64,000 bases of DNA from SR-FBR-E99 sp963732365 (GCA_963732365.1 CAVSZC010000005.1:868001-932000), one strand, 5' to 3'; positions 52,889 through 61,753 are shown, counted from the first letter of the stretch. Numbers and translations are program-made. Notes: generated by a model from the letters alone, not told the origin.

Positions 52889-54163
52889 TCAGCTGATCAG
52901 CTCAAATCCCGTATATGGAATTAATGCCTCAGGGATCCTTATCCCTTCAGGGGTCTGGTTGTTCTCCAGGAGTGAGGCAACGATACGTGGCAGGGCCAGT
53001 GCGCTGCCGTTCAGTGTGTGACAGAGGGTAGTCTGTTTTGCACCCTTTTCCCGGAAGCGGCACTTCAGCCTGTTGGCCTGGAACGATTCGAAGTTAGATG
53101 TGGAGCTCACCTCCAGCCAGCGCTGCTGGGCTGCTGAATACACCTCGAAGTCGTAAGTCATTGCCGAGGTGAATGACATATCACCCCCGCAAAGCCTTAC
53201 AATCCTGTATGGCAGATCAAGCTTCTTCAGCAGGCTCTCCACATGGTTGACCATCTCTTCGAGCGAGTCATACGACCTCTCAGGGTGGGCGATCTGCACG
53301 ATCTCGACCTTGTCAAACTGGTGGAGCCTGTTCAGTCCCCTGACGTGTGCGCCCCATGACCCTGCCTCACGGCGGAAGCAGGGAGTGTATCCCATGTTGC
53401 GTATCGGCAGGTCAGCTGCGTCAAGAATCACGTCACGGTATATATTTGTAATGGGTACCTCTGCCGTGGGTATCATATAGAGATTGTCAATGCCAACGTG
53501 ATACATCTGCCCCTCCTTGTCGGGGAGCTGGCCGGTGCCGAACCCCGAGTCTTCATTGACGACTATCGGAGGTTCTATCTCCCTGTATCCTCCCTTCTCA
53601 CCCTCGTCGAGGAAGAAGTTTATCAATGCCCTCTGCAGCTTTGCCCCCTTGCCCTTGTAGACGGGGAACCCTGCTCCGGTGATCTTGATCCCCAGGTCAA
53701 AGTCGATGATGTCATATTTCTTTATCAGGTCCCAGTGTGGCACTGCACCTGGGTACAGCTCAGGTATGCGTCCTCCGCCCCTGACCACCACATTGTCTTC
53801 GGCGCTCTTGCCGGGGGCTACCCTGGGATGGGGGATGTTTGGAAGCCTGATGATTTCATTCTGCATCTCCCCGCTGGCCGCATCGAAGGCATCAGAAAGC
53901 TCCTTCTGCCGTTCCTTGAGCTTGCCGATCCCTTTTTTGGCGGCCTCAGCCTCCTCTTTCCTGCCATCCTTCATCATGGAGCCTATCTCTCTTGAGAGAT
54001 TGTTCAGCTCAGCCTGAATGGCATCGCCCTCAGACTGCAGTTCACGGCGGCGACGGTCGAGATCAAGCACATGTGCCACTATCTCAGTGGCATCGAAGTT
54101 TTTTATTTTCAGCCTCTCGATGACTGCAGCGGGGTGTTCGCGAAGAAAGTTAATGGTAAGCAT
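52889..54163 (-). CDS. serS: Seryl-tRNA synthetase
   Basis: A 424-residue class II synthetase. The N-terminal coiled-coil arm (about 30-105) grips the variable arm of tRNA-Ser. Class II motifs: PCFRREAGSWG (motif 2) and TLCHTLNGSALALPRIVASL (motif 3). Opening MLTINFLREHPAAVIERLKI is canonical. It charges tRNA-Ser in the cytoplasm. It lies downstream of the rplU-rpmA terminator and has its own candidate promoter. Confidence 0.97.
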   Translation of the reverse strand: MLTINFLREHPAAVIERLKIKNFDATEIVAHVLDLDRRRRELQSEGDAIQAELNNLSREIGSMMKDGRKEEAEAAKKGIGKLKERQKELSDAFDAASGEMQNEIIRLPNIPHPRVAPGKSAEDNVVVRGGGRIPELYPGAVPHWDLIKKYDIIDFDLGIKITGAGFPVYKGKGAKLQRALINFFLDEGEKGGYREIEPPIVVNEDSGFGTGQLPDKEGQMYHVGIDNLYMIPTAEVPITNIYRDVILDAADLPIRNMGYTPCFRREAGSWGAHVRGLNRLHQFDKVEIVQIAHPERSYDSLEEMVNHVESLLKKLDLPYRIVRLCGGDMSFTSAMTYDFEVYSAAQQRWLEVSSTSNFESFQANRLKCRFREKGAKQTTLCHTLNGSALALPRIVASLLENNQTPEGIRIPEALIPYTGFELIS

Positions 54164-54194
54164 CGTGGATCATTTAAAGCCCTTTAAGGCAGTG

Positions 54195-54202
54195 CAAAAT
54201 TA
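54195..54202 (-). promoter_or_regulatory. Candidate -7 element of serS
   Basis: Minus-strand TAATTTTG matches TAnnTTTG, 31 bp before the ATG at 54163. The -33 region is taken up by the preceding terminator. Confidence 0.45.
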
Positions 54203-54210
54203 AAGCAAAA

Positions 54211-54250
54211 ACTCCTGAAAAAATGCGCCGCAGCGGATATTTTCAGGAGT
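54211..54250 (-). terminator. Intrinsic terminator after rpmA
   Basis: actcctgaaaa (54211-54221) pairs with ttttcaggagt (54240-54250), 11 bp, around a GC-rich loop that can pair internally. On the minus strand a T-run (tttttgc) follows. It ends the rplU-rpmA transcript 23 bp after the rpmA stop. Confidence 0.85.
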
Positions 54251-54272
54251 CATTTTCTTAAGTGAGCTTAAC

Positions 54273-54533
54273 TTATACGGCAACTGGTTTTACCGAGACG
54301 TATGATTTGTCATCACTTTTCTTTCTGAACTCCACAGTACCGTCGATAAGGGCAAAGAGAGTGTGGTCTTTGCCTATGCCGACGTTATCTCCAGGGTTGT
54401 GTTTTGTGCCTCGCTGGCGGACGATGATGCTGCCAGCCTTTACGGCCTGGCCTCCGAAGAGCTTGACGCCAAGTCGTTTACTTTCCGACTCGCGGCCGTT
54501 ACGCGAACTGCCGACTCCTTTCTTGTGTGCCAT
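54273..54533 (-). CDS. rpmA: Ribosomal protein bL27
   Basis: An 86-residue large-subunit protein whose N-terminal tail reaches the peptidyl-transferase centre. It begins MAHKKGVGSSRNGRESESKR without the cleavable N-terminal extension found in Firmicutes, and has GSIIVRQRGTKHNPGDNVGI, the family core. It is 24 bp downstream of rplU on the same transcript. Confidence 0.97.
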   Translation of the reverse strand: MAHKKGVGSSRNGRESESKRLGVKLFGGQAVKAGSIIVRQRGTKHNPGDNVGIGKDHTLFALIDGTVEFRKKSDDKSYVSVKPVAV

Positions 54534-54557
54534 ATCCTTATCTGTTAATGTTTACTG

Positions 54558-55079
54558 TTATTCTTTTGCCGATTTCTTAGCGCTCTTTGCAGCAGGCGCC
54601 TTCTTCTCTGCGGGTTTCTTTTCACTCTTCTCCTTAGTAGCTGCAGCCTTTTTTACAGGGGCTTTCTTAGTTTCAGCCTTAACCTCAGCCTTAACCTCAA
54701 CCTCAGCCTCAGCCTTAACCTCAGCCTTAGCCTTAGCCCTGGCCGGGGACTTCTTCTTCGCTTCGCCTCTGGCGCCGATGGAGAGGATCTCTACCTGTGT
54801 GAGGTCCTGACGGTGTCCTGATCTCTTCTGGTATCCTTTTCTCCTCTTCTTCTTGAAGATTATCACTTTATCGCCTCTGGGGTGTGAAAGCACTTTGCCT
54901 TCAACAACGGTGTTCTCAATGACAGGTTCGCCGATGGTTATGGCTCCGTCATTATCGATCAGGAGAACTTTTTCAAACTCTACATTCTCGCCTTCGGCTG
55001 CTTCCATACGGTGAACGAAGATCTTCTTTCCTTCTTCTACCTTAAACTGCTGCCCGGCAATTTCAACGATTGCGTACAT
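54558..55079 (-). CDS. rplU: Ribosomal protein bL21 with long Lys/Ala/Glu-rich extension
   Basis: A 173-residue protein. Residues 1-105 are normal bL21 (MYAIVEIAGQQFKVEEGKKI, IIFKKKRRKGYQKRSGHRQD). ATG 55079 is used because family members begin MYAIV; the TTG at 55085 is unlikely. Most bL21 proteins stop at about 103 residues; here about 65 more residues of K, A, E, V and T follow, in DNA made of degenerate 6-bp units (about 54671-54741). The tail would be disordered. Similar tails occur on other Bacteroidetes ribosomal proteins. Confidence 0.95.
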   Translation of the reverse strand: MYAIVEIAGQQFKVEEGKKIFVHRMEAAEGENVEFEKVLLIDNDGAITIGEPVIENTVVEGKVLSHPRGDKVIIFKKKRRKGYQKRSGHRQDLTQVEILSIGARGEAKKKSPARAKAKAEVKAEAEVEVKAEVKAETKKAPVKKAAATKEKSEKKPAEKKAPAAKSAKKSAKE

Positions 55080-55173
55080 TTTCAATCACTCTGTTTGTTA
55101 CTCCGTGAGGCGGTCCTGCTCATCCGTGCATGACACTTCTGCCTGCCCCTGCGGATCTTTGTTTTTCGGACTG

Positions 55174-55203
55174 CAAAGATATAAAAATTAACTTATTTGC
55201 AAA
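55174..55203 (-). promoter_or_regulatory. Bacteroidetes-type promoter of rplU-rpmA
   Basis: Minus-strand TTTG (55203-55200), 18-bp spacer, then TATCTTTG (55181-55174). The spacer is 1 bp shorter than usual. The resulting leader of about 88 nt before the rplU ATG is GC-rich and may contain a regulatory structure; none was defined. Confidence 0.6.
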
Positions 55204-55279
55204 TCAACATGATGATTTTATCTCTAATAAAGTGTGGATAAAAATTTTCAAGGCAGGGAAGTGAGAGATTCATATTGTT

Positions 55280-55287
55280 TATATTTG
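55280..55287 (+). promoter_or_regulatory. Candidate -7 element of the BFN-domain gene
   Basis: TATATTTG matches TAnnTTTG, 35 bp before the ATG at 55323. A cagcc-tgtcg-ggctg hairpin lies in the leader. No clear -33 TTTG. Confidence 0.45.
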
Positions 55288-55322
55288 TCATATCAGCCTG
55301 TCGGGCTGAAAGCTGAGAAACT

Positions 55323-55931
55323 ATGCAGAACAGGCTAATTCGTCTTAAGGTAATAGGTATTTCATACAGCCAGACGCAGTCGGGGGCTTACGCCCTGATA
55401 CTGGCAGAAGAGAAGGGAGAGCGCAGGCTGCCAATAATCATTGGGGGCTTTGAGGCGCAGGCAATAGTCATCAAGCTTGAGAACCTGGAGCCGCCGAGGC
55501 CGCTCACACATGACCTGTTCAAGAGCTTTGCCGATGCATGCGGTGTCACGGTTGAACAGGTGCTCATCAACAGGTTACGTGAAGGGATCTTCTATTCAGA
55601 GATAATATGCACTGACGGCGAGAGACGCTTTCAGATCGACTCACGCACCTCTGATGCTGTTGCCCTTGCCCTGAGATTTGAATGCCCTATTTTCATTGAA
55701 CCGGCTGTTCTCAATGAGGCAGGCATAATCATGACTTCTTCAGCAGAGGAGGAGAAACCCGGTCAGGAGAGTGAGACCTCAGAGAAGAAGACGCCGTCTC
55801 CGTCTCCAGGGTACAGCGACTTCGGCCTCGATGAACTGAAAGAGATGCTGTCTGATGCCATCGGTCGCGAAGACTATGAGCAGGCTGCCGCTATCCGCGA
55901 TGAGATTGCCAGACGAAAGGGAATGGAATAA
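55323..55931 (+). CDS. Bifunctional nuclease-domain (BFN/DUF151) protein with UvrB/UvrC motif
   Basis: A 202-residue protein. The BFN/DUF151 domain (about 1-135) opens LIRLKVIGISYSQTQSGAYA and has LPIIIGGFEAQAIVIKLE and DSRTSDAVALALRFECPIFI. A Ser/Glu/Lys-rich linker leads to a C-terminal UvrB/UvrC-type helix pair (LKEMLSDAIGREDYEQAAAI). The BFN domain was described as a nuclease in plants and Thermotoga; the bacterial role is unsettled. It precedes thyA by 14 bp, suggesting a BFN-thyA-folA operon. Confidence 0.9.
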   Translation: MQNRLIRLKVIGISYSQTQSGAYALILAEEKGERRLPIIIGGFEAQAIVIKLENLEPPRPLTHDLFKSFADACGVTVEQVLINRLREGIFYSEIICTDGERRFQIDSRTSDAVALALRFECPIFIEPAVLNEAGIIMTSSAEEEKPGQESETSEKKTPSPSPGYSDFGLDELKEMLSDAIGREDYEQAAAIRDEIARRKGME

Positions 55932-55945
55932 ACTGCCTGTCACTG

Positions 55946-56740
55946 ATGAGACAATACCTTGATCTTCTTAACCATGTGATGAAGCATGGCGCCGAAAAGA
56001 GAGACCGTACCGGCACCGGTACGGTCAGTACTTTCGGTTACCAGATGCGCTTCGACATTTCTGACGGGTTTCCGCTGATGACCACCAAGAAGCTGCATCT
56101 GAAGTCCATCATTCATGAACTGATCTGGTTCCTGAGTGGCAGCACGAATGTCAGATATCTTCAGGATAACGGTGTAAGGATATGGAACGAGTGGGCCGAT
56201 GCCGACGGCAACCTGGGTCCCATATATGGCTACCAGTGGCGCTCATGGCCAACCGCTGACGGAAAGAACATAGACCAGGTCAGTGCGGTGGTTAAGTCAC
56301 TGAAGAGCAACCCCGACTCACGCCGTCACATCGTGAGCGCATGGAATACTGGGGAGATTGAGAAGATGGCTCTTCCGCCGTGCCATATATTGTTCCAGTT
56401 CTATGTTGCAAACGGTAAGCTCTCATGCCAGCTTTACCAGAGAAGCGCGGACATATTCCTGGGCGTACCTTTCAATATCGCCTCCTATGCGCTTCTTACC
56501 ATGATGATGGCGCAGGTGACCGGGTACAAACCCGGAGAATTTGTTCATACCTTCGGTGACGCCCATATCTACCTGAACCATCTCGAACAGGTTAAGCTTC
56601 AGCTCTCACGTGAGCCGCGGAGACTGCCTGTTATGACCCTGAACCCTGAGATAACCGACATCTTCTCGTTCAGGTATGAGGATTTCGTACTTTCGGGTTA
56701 CGATCCCCATCCTGCAATAAAGGGGGAAATCTCTGTCTGA
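55946..56740 (+). CDS. thyA: Thymidylate synthase
   Basis: A 264-residue dimeric enzyme making dTMP from dUMP with methylene-tetrahydrofolate. Motifs: RTGTGTVSTFGYQMRFDI, the catalytic-Cys LPPCHILFQFYV, and RSADIFLGVPFNIASYALLT for dUMP binding. The dihydrofolate product is recycled by folA, whose ATG follows the stop by 1 bp. Confidence 0.98.
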   Translation: MRQYLDLLNHVMKHGAEKRDRTGTGTVSTFGYQMRFDISDGFPLMTTKKLHLKSIIHELIWFLSGSTNVRYLQDNGVRIWNEWADADGNLGPIYGYQWRSWPTADGKNIDQVSAVVKSLKSNPDSRRHIVSAWNTGEIEKMALPPCHILFQFYVANGKLSCQLYQRSADIFLGVPFNIASYALLTMMMAQVTGYKPGEFVHTFGDAHIYLNHLEQVKLQLSREPRRLPVMTLNPEITDIFSFRYEDFVLSGYDPHPAIKGEISV

Positions 56741-56741
56741 C

Positions 56742-57230
56742 ATGATCACAATTATAGTTGCAGTAGACCGCAATAACGGCATCGGATACGGGAACAGGCT
56801 CCTGGTACATCTGCCCGGCGACCTAAGGAGGTTTAAGAATATAACAATGGGGCACTGCCTGATCATGGGCAAGAAGACATGGGAATCACTTCCGAACAAA
56901 CCGCTGGCAGGCAGGAAGAACATTGTAATTACCGATAATGAGCTCGATTGCTTTAACTGCGCAGAGACAGCCAGGTCGGTTGAACATGCACTTCAGCTGT
57001 GCGATGAGGGTAAAGAGATATTCATCATAGGTGGAGGATCGGTTTACAGACAGTTCATGCCCCTGGCCGACAGGCTGATGGTGACCCATATTCGTAAGGA
57101 ATTCACTTCAGACACTTTCTTCCCGGAAATTGATGGAGACGAGTGGTATGTCTCTGAAGAAGAGGACCATATCGCAACTGATAATGACGGGGTCAACTTT
57201 ACCTATACAACTTACCTGCGAAGAAAATAG
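56742..57230 (+). CDS. folA: Dihydrofolate reductase
   Basis: A 162-residue enzyme reducing dihydrofolate with NADPH. The opening MITIIVAVDRNNGIGYGNRL, active-site HLPGDLRRFKNITMG (catalytic Asp), MGKKTWESLPNKPLAGRKNI and FIIGGGSVYRQF are canonical. Its gene starts 1 bp after thyA, so the two-step folate cycle is co-expressed. Confidence 0.97.
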   Translation: MITIIVAVDRNNGIGYGNRLLVHLPGDLRRFKNITMGHCLIMGKKTWESLPNKPLAGRKNIVITDNELDCFNCAETARSVEHALQLCDEGKEIFIIGGGSVYRQFMPLADRLMVTHIRKEFTSDTFFPEIDGDEWYVSEEEDHIATDNDGVNFTYTTYLRRK

Positions 57231-57317
57231 ATTTATTTTCCGGCCCCGTTAAACCTTTGGAGTGTATCTGCAGTCTATGTGATATAGAAAACGCAGAATA
57301 CTTAAACAGACACTATC

Positions 57318-58163
57318 ATGAAAACAAAAACATTTATCCTTATTCTGATCATGGCAGGTATTTCAGTCACATCCTGTCAGAAGACACAGCCAATCGGCGA
57401 GTCAGGTATCGAAGCGGCCGATGATGCCGTATTTGCAGAGACACTGTTTGATGATGTCTTTGCTTCTGTAGAGATTGCCTCCGGCATTGCCGAGAGTGAG
57501 CTTAAATCATCAGTGGTTGACAGCTGTCCCGTTGTTACGGTAACGTTCCCGGGTGAAGGGCTCTGGCCCCGCAACGTGGTCATAGACTATGGCACAGAGT
57601 GTGTCGGGCTCAATGAAGTAGTGCGAAGCGGCAAGATCATGATCACAATGACAGCTCCACGTAAGCAGAATGGGGCAGTGAGGACTGTAACCTTTGACAA
57701 CTACCTTGTTAACGGGGTCAAAATGGAAGGTACCAAGACTGTTGAAAATCTCGGGCTTAACACTAATCAGAATGTTGTGTTTGGCATAAGCCTCACAGGT
57801 GGAAAGATAACCTTTCCTGACGGCAAGACCATCGAACGCGAGCTTGACCGTGAGAGGGAGTATATATCAGGTTTCCTTACCCGGACCCCGTGGGACGATG
57901 CATGCCTCATCACAGGTATAGCCACAGGTGTAAATCTTAATGGAAAGAGCTATACTCATACGATCATCAACAGTCTTAAATGGACAGCTGCATGCAGGTT
58001 CCTTGTCAGCGGCACTGTGAGGTTTGAGACGGAGGATATTGAGCCGTTTGATCTCGACTACGGTGACGGAGAGTGCGATGCCATTGCAACAATCTCAAGG
58101 GGAGATGAGAGCAAGGAGATAACCCTGAGGTTCAGGCATCCGAAATTACCTGTGAATAATTAG
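57318..58163 (+). CDS. Lipoprotein of unknown function
   Basis: A 281-residue lipoprotein (lipobox SVTSC, Cys20). The rest is beta-rich without a recognised domain, for example CPVVTVTFPGEGLWPRNVVI and FLVSGTVRFETEDIEPFDLD, ending ITLRFRHPKLPVNN. Two Cys residues recur (CPVV, TECVG, DACLITG, AACRF, GECDA). It is separated from folA by 87 bp and followed by a palindrome and a terminator. Function unknown. Confidence 0.75.
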   Translation: MKTKTFILILIMAGISVTSCQKTQPIGESGIEAADDAVFAETLFDDVFASVEIASGIAESELKSSVVDSCPVVTVTFPGEGLWPRNVVIDYGTECVGLNEVVRSGKIMITMTAPRKQNGAVRTVTFDNYLVNGVKMEGTKTVENLGLNTNQNVVFGISLTGGKITFPDGKTIERELDREREYISGFLTRTPWDDACLITGIATGVNLNGKSYTHTIINSLKWTAACRFLVSGTVRFETEDIEPFDLDYGDGECDAIATISRGDESKEITLRFRHPKLPVNN

Positions 58164-58179
58164 CTTATATAGATTGTAA

Positions 58180-58199
58180 AGGCGTAGCATGCTACGCCT
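58180..58199. repeat. 20-bp perfect palindrome (GGCGTAGCATGCTACGCC core)
   Basis: Both halves of aggcgtagcatgctacgcct are exact reverse complements with no loop. It lies between the lipoprotein stop and the terminator hairpin. A loopless 20-bp palindrome is more like a dispersed repeat or protein-binding site than a terminator. Confidence 0.8.
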
Positions 58200-58219
58200 C
58201 TGCAATATGTGCAAAATAA

Positions 58220-58246
58220 AAATCCCGGCCTGATAGGCCGGGATTT
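58220..58246. terminator. Bidirectional terminator between the lipoprotein gene and clpX
   Basis: aaatcccggcc (58220-58230) and ggccgggattt (58236-58246) form an 11-bp stem with a tgata loop; a T-rich stretch follows on the plus strand and an A-to-T run on the minus strand. It can end both the lipoprotein transcript and the convergent clpX transcript. Confidence 0.85.
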
Positions 58247-58251
58247 CATTT

Positions 58252-59466
58252 TTATGATGCCTTCAGGATCTTCATGTCTACCCTTTCCAGCTTACGGGCA
58301 GCGTACTCGGTTGTCACTGTAAATTCTTTTACCTCCTGCGACGGGAGCTCGAACATTGCATCCATCATGATGTTTTCGCATATTGCACGCAAGCCCCTGG
58401 CACCGAGCTTGAATTCCACTGATTTGTCGACAATATAATCGAGTGCCTCAGGGGTGAACGAGAGCTCTATTCCATCCATTGCAAAGAGTTTGATATACTG
58501 TTTGGTGATGGCGTTCTTCGGTTCGGTCAGGATGGCTCTCAGTGCTTCAGCGTCAAGGGGAGACAGGTGAGTGAGCACCGGCAGACGGCCAATGATCTCC
58601 GGTATGAGTCCGTATGCCCGCAGATCCTGCGGGGCAATGTATTTCAGGAGGTCTGTCTTGTCATACCTGTCGCGTGAACGGCTGGCAGTATACCCGACCA
58701 CGGTTGTGTTCAGACGGTGTGCAATCTTTTTCTCAATGCCTTCAAAAGCACCGCCGCAGATGAAGAGTATATTTTTTGTGTCGACGGGTATCATCTTCTG
58801 CTCGGGGTGCTTGCGGCCACCCTGGGGCGGTACATTTACGATGGAACCCTCAAGCAGCTTCAGCAGACCCTGCTGAACACCCTCGCCTGATACATCACGG
58901 GTGATGGAGGGATTATCACCCTTGCGGGCTATCTTGTCGAGCTCATCGATGAAGACTATTCCTTTTTCTGCAGCCTTGACATCATAATCTGCGTTCTGCA
59001 GCAGCCGTGTCAGGAGACTCTCGATGTCCTCCCCGACATAACCGGCTTCGGTCAGAACGGTGGCGTCAACGATGGTGAAGGGGACATGCAGCATGCGTGC
59101 TATTGTACGGGCAAGAAGAGTCTTGCCGGTACCGGTCTCACCCACAAGTACGATGTTCGATTTTTCTATTTCGACATCGTCGCTGTCGGACCGCTGCATC
59201 AGGCGCTTATAATGGTTGTAAACGGCAACTGAGAGTATCTTCTTCGCTTTCTCCTGTCCGATCACATACTGGTCAAGGAATGCCTTTATCTCATCAGGTT
59301 TTCGCAGTTTGATGCTCTCGAGACTGAAATTTGACTTGCTGCCCAGTTCTTCAGCCATGATATTGTGAGCCTGCTCTATGCAGTGGTCACATATATGACC
59401 TTCAAGACCTGCGATGAGCAGGTTTGCCTCTTTCTTGGTGCGGCCGCAGAACGAGCATTTATCCAT
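58252..59466 (-). CDS. clpX: ATP-dependent protease ATP-binding subunit ClpX
   Basis: A 404-residue AAA+ unfoldase feeding substrates to ClpP. The N-terminal Cys4 zinc domain (CSFCGRTKKEANLL, ICDHC) binds adaptors. Walker A GETGTGKT, Walker B IVFIDELDKI and the pore loop GYVGED are present. Located after clpP on the same transcript (9-bp gap). Confidence 0.97.
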   Translation of the reverse strand: MDKCSFCGRTKKEANLLIAGLEGHICDHCIEQAHNIMAEELGSKSNFSLESIKLRKPDEIKAFLDQYVIGQEKAKKILSVAVYNHYKRLMQRSDSDDVEIEKSNIVLVGETGTGKTLLARTIARMLHVPFTIVDATVLTEAGYVGEDIESLLTRLLQNADYDVKAAEKGIVFIDELDKIARKGDNPSITRDVSGEGVQQGLLKLLEGSIVNVPPQGGRKHPEQKMIPVDTKNILFICGGAFEGIEKKIAHRLNTTVVGYTASRSRDRYDKTDLLKYIAPQDLRAYGLIPEIIGRLPVLTHLSPLDAEALRAILTEPKNAITKQYIKLFAMDGIELSFTPEALDYIVDKSVEFKLGARGLRAICENIMMDAMFELPSQEVKEFTVTTEYAARKLERVDMKILKAS

Positions 59467-59475
59467 CAGTTGGAC

Positions 59476-60153
59476 TTATTTCTTTGTTCTTGACAAAACC
59501 TCGTCAATCATACCGTACTCCCTGGCCTCATTTGATGTCATCCAGTAATCACGGTCAGAGTCTTTTTCAACCTTATCAACCGGCTTGCCCGTATGAAAGG
59601 CGATGATCTCATAGAGCTCCTTTTTAAGCTTTACAATCTCCTTTGCAACTATCTCTATGTCAGAGGCCTGACCTTCGGCGCCGCCCATGGGCTGATGAAT
59701 CATGATGCGCGAATGTTTCAGTGCCGATCTCTTTCCCTTCGTCCCTGCCGTGAGAAGTATTGCCCCCATAGAAGCGGCCATGCCGGTACATATTGTGGCA
59801 ATATCAGCAGAGATGTACTGCATGGTGTCATAGATTCCCAGTCCGGCATGAACCGAACCTCCGGGAGTGTTGATATATATTGTAATGTCTTTCCCGGGAT
59901 CGGAAGCGTCAAGGTATAGCAACTGTGCCTGTATGATATTGGCAACATAGTCATCAATCGGCAGTCCGAGGAAGATGATCCGGTCCATCATCAGACGTGA
60001 AAAGACATCCATCGATGCAATGTTAAGCTGTCGCTCTTCTATAATGGTGGGGGAGATGTAGCTGTTATAGATTGACGTAAAACGATGCATGTCCATGCTC
60101 GTTATCCGGAACCTGTCAGCTGCAAATTTTCTGAAATCTCTGTTATCAGACAT
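59476..60153 (-). CDS. clpP: ATP-dependent Clp protease proteolytic subunit ClpP
   Basis: A 225-residue serine protease forming the degradation chamber. The catalytic Ser lies in GMAASMGAILLTAGTKGKRS and the His in IMIHQPMGG; the Asp follows in the C-terminal half. The N-terminal ~30 residues before the conserved core are typical of Bacteroidetes ClpP. It lies 52 bp after tig and 9 bp before clpX. Confidence 0.97.
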   Translation of the reverse strand: MSDNRDFRKFAADRFRITSMDMHRFTSIYNSYISPTIIEERQLNIASMDVFSRLMMDRIIFLGLPIDDYVANIIQAQLLYLDASDPGKDITIYINTPGGSVHAGLGIYDTMQYISADIATICTGMAASMGAILLTAGTKGKRSALKHSRIMIHQPMGGAEGQASDIEIVAKEIVKLKKELYEIIAFHTGKPVDKVEKDSDRDYWMTSNEAREYGMIDEVLSRTKK

Positions 60154-60176
60154 GGTTATTGACTTTGATTGATCTT

Positions 60177-60184
60177 CAAAGATA
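60177..60184 (-). promoter_or_regulatory. Candidate -7 element of clpP-clpX
   Basis: Minus-strand TATCTTTG matches TAnnTTTG, 23 bp before the clpP ATG, in the 52-bp gap after tig. No good -33 TTTG, so clpPX may be read from both this site and tig. Confidence 0.5.
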
Positions 60185-60205
60185 TAAAATATTCATTATT
60201 TGGTT

Positions 60206-61537
60206 TTACTTCTTCTCGAAGAGCTTGTTGAACTCTTCGATCGATACCTTCTTCTCTTCCACCTTAAGGTTGTCGATGACTATCTCAAGGACCCTTGTAT
60301 CGAGAACCTTTTCTGCTATCCGGCGCGATTCATCCTCCTTGCGCAGCATCTCTCTGGCAAAGGAAGTAATCTGCTCATCGGTTGCATAATAGAGACCGTA
60401 CTGTGAGAACTGTGACCTGGTGAAGGCCATCGCCTCGGCAAGGATCTCATCATCGGTGATCCGGACCTCATTCTCCTTTGCTATCCTGTTTTTGATCAGC
60501 TGCCAGCGGAGGTCATCCCTGAAATGATGATAGTCCTTTTCAATTTCTTCGGCAGTAGTCTTTTCGTTTGCCCTGACCAGCCATCTCTTGAGAAACTCAT
60601 CGGGAAGGTCAAAGGGTGTTTTTTCAAGGATGGCATCACGTGCGTCGGTCTTCAGTTTGAAGTCGGTTTCACGGTTGAAGTATGTTCTTATCTCATCGGT
60701 AACCTTAGCCTCGAACTCCTCTGCCGTGGTGACGGTTCCCTCACCGTATACCTTGTCCCACAGCTCCTGGTTGTTCTCTGCTGGCATGAACCTTGAGACC
60801 TCTCTAACAGTGACCGTGAAGTTACCGCCGGTCTCTTTAACCTCATCCTTCTGTCTGCGGAGCAATCCGGCAATCTCATTGTCGTTCGGGAAAGCCGTGC
60901 GTATGTCAAAGGTGACCGTGTCTCCTGTTTTTTTACCTATGAATTCCTTCTTCAGTGCCTCATCCTTTACCAGGTCAACGGAGAGGGTTGCGTCATCGTT
61001 GGTGACAATACCGTCGGCAGAGACGATGGCACCTTTGATCATATCCTTCTCTTCAGCCTCATTCACGATTATGAATTCGCCGTTCCTCCGTGCATAGTTA
61101 TCAACGTAGTCGGCTATCATTTTTGCATCAGGCTCAATGATATACCTTGTAAGTTTCTGCTTCTTTGCCAGTGACAGCTCAAACACAGGTGCCAGGCCAA
61201 GCTCAAAGGTGAAGGTAAACTCTTCCGAGTTCTCAGGGTCAAATGAGTGCTCGTCATTCTTTGGCATCGGTTCGCCGAGAATGTCAAGCTGTTCATTCTT
61301 AATGTAATCTGAGAGGCCTTCCGAGACCAGCTTATTTATCTCGTCGACGAGGATGGATGTGCCGTACATTTTTTTGATCATCGGGAAGGGAGCGTGTCCG
61401 GGGCGGAAGCCCTTTATGCTGGCATTTCTTCTGTACTCGCGCAGTTTCTTGTCAAGTTTCTCTTCATAATCAGCCTTAGCGATATTGATTATGACATGTG
61501 CATTCAGTGCGTCAATGTTCTCTCTGGTAATATTCAT
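60206..61537 (-). CDS. tig: Trigger factor
   Basis: A 443-residue ribosome-bound chaperone and peptidyl-prolyl isomerase. The N-terminal ribosome-binding domain contains the family signature as GFRPGHAPFPMIKKMYG. The FKBP-like domain (about 155-245) is divergent, and the C-terminal helical arms end KVSIEEFNKLFEKK. First gene of the tig-clpP-clpX cluster conserved in many bacteria; tRNA-Leu lies just upstream. Confidence 0.95.
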   Translation of the reverse strand: MNITRENIDALNAHVIINIAKADYEEKLDKKLREYRRNASIKGFRPGHAPFPMIKKMYGTSILVDEINKLVSEGLSDYIKNEQLDILGEPMPKNDEHSFDPENSEEFTFTFELGLAPVFELSLAKKQKLTRYIIEPDAKMIADYVDNYARRNGEFIIVNEAEEKDMIKGAIVSADGIVTNDDATLSVDLVKDEALKKEFIGKKTGDTVTFDIRTAFPNDNEIAGLLRRQKDEVKETGGNFTVTVREVSRFMPAENNQELWDKVYGEGTVTTAEEFEAKVTDEIRTYFNRETDFKLKTDARDAILEKTPFDLPDEFLKRWLVRANEKTTAEEIEKDYHHFRDDLRWQLIKNRIAKENEVRITDDEILAEAMAFTRSQFSQYGLYYATDEQITSFAREMLRKEDESRRIAEKVLDTRVLEIVIDNLKVEEKKVSIEEFNKLFEKK

Positions 61538-61616
61538 ATATAGTAAAATTAACTGTCGATTTAAAAACCGCTTGATCGTCGTTTTGTCTGACAGTCAGAG
61601 CGGTTCTCTTGTTTTG

Positions 61617-61698
61617 TGCGGATGAAGGGACTCGAACCCCCACGCCCTGAGGCACAAGATCCTAAGTCTTGCTCGGCTACCAATTACGACACATCCGC
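61617..61698 (-). tRNA. tRNA-Leu (anticodon UAG)
   Basis: An 82-nt tRNA on the minus strand. The acceptor stem GCGGATG / CATCCGC pairs fully with discriminator A. The anticodon stem CAAGA / TCTTG holds loop CTTAGGA, giving anticodon TAG, which reads Leu CUA. The long variable arm (GCCTCAGGGCGT) is that of a class II tRNA, and the T-loop is TTCGAGT. The CCA is not encoded. Confidence 0.95.
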
Positions 61699-61753
61699 AA
61701 AATCCGGCGCAAAATTAGTAAATAATACGAAGTATCAAAAGCGGAATGTGAAA

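Noticed and set aside
55294..55310. Leader hairpin sharing AGCCTGTCG with the REP-like core
   Set aside because: Only 9 of the core's bases match and the stem is different, so the similarity is probably chance.
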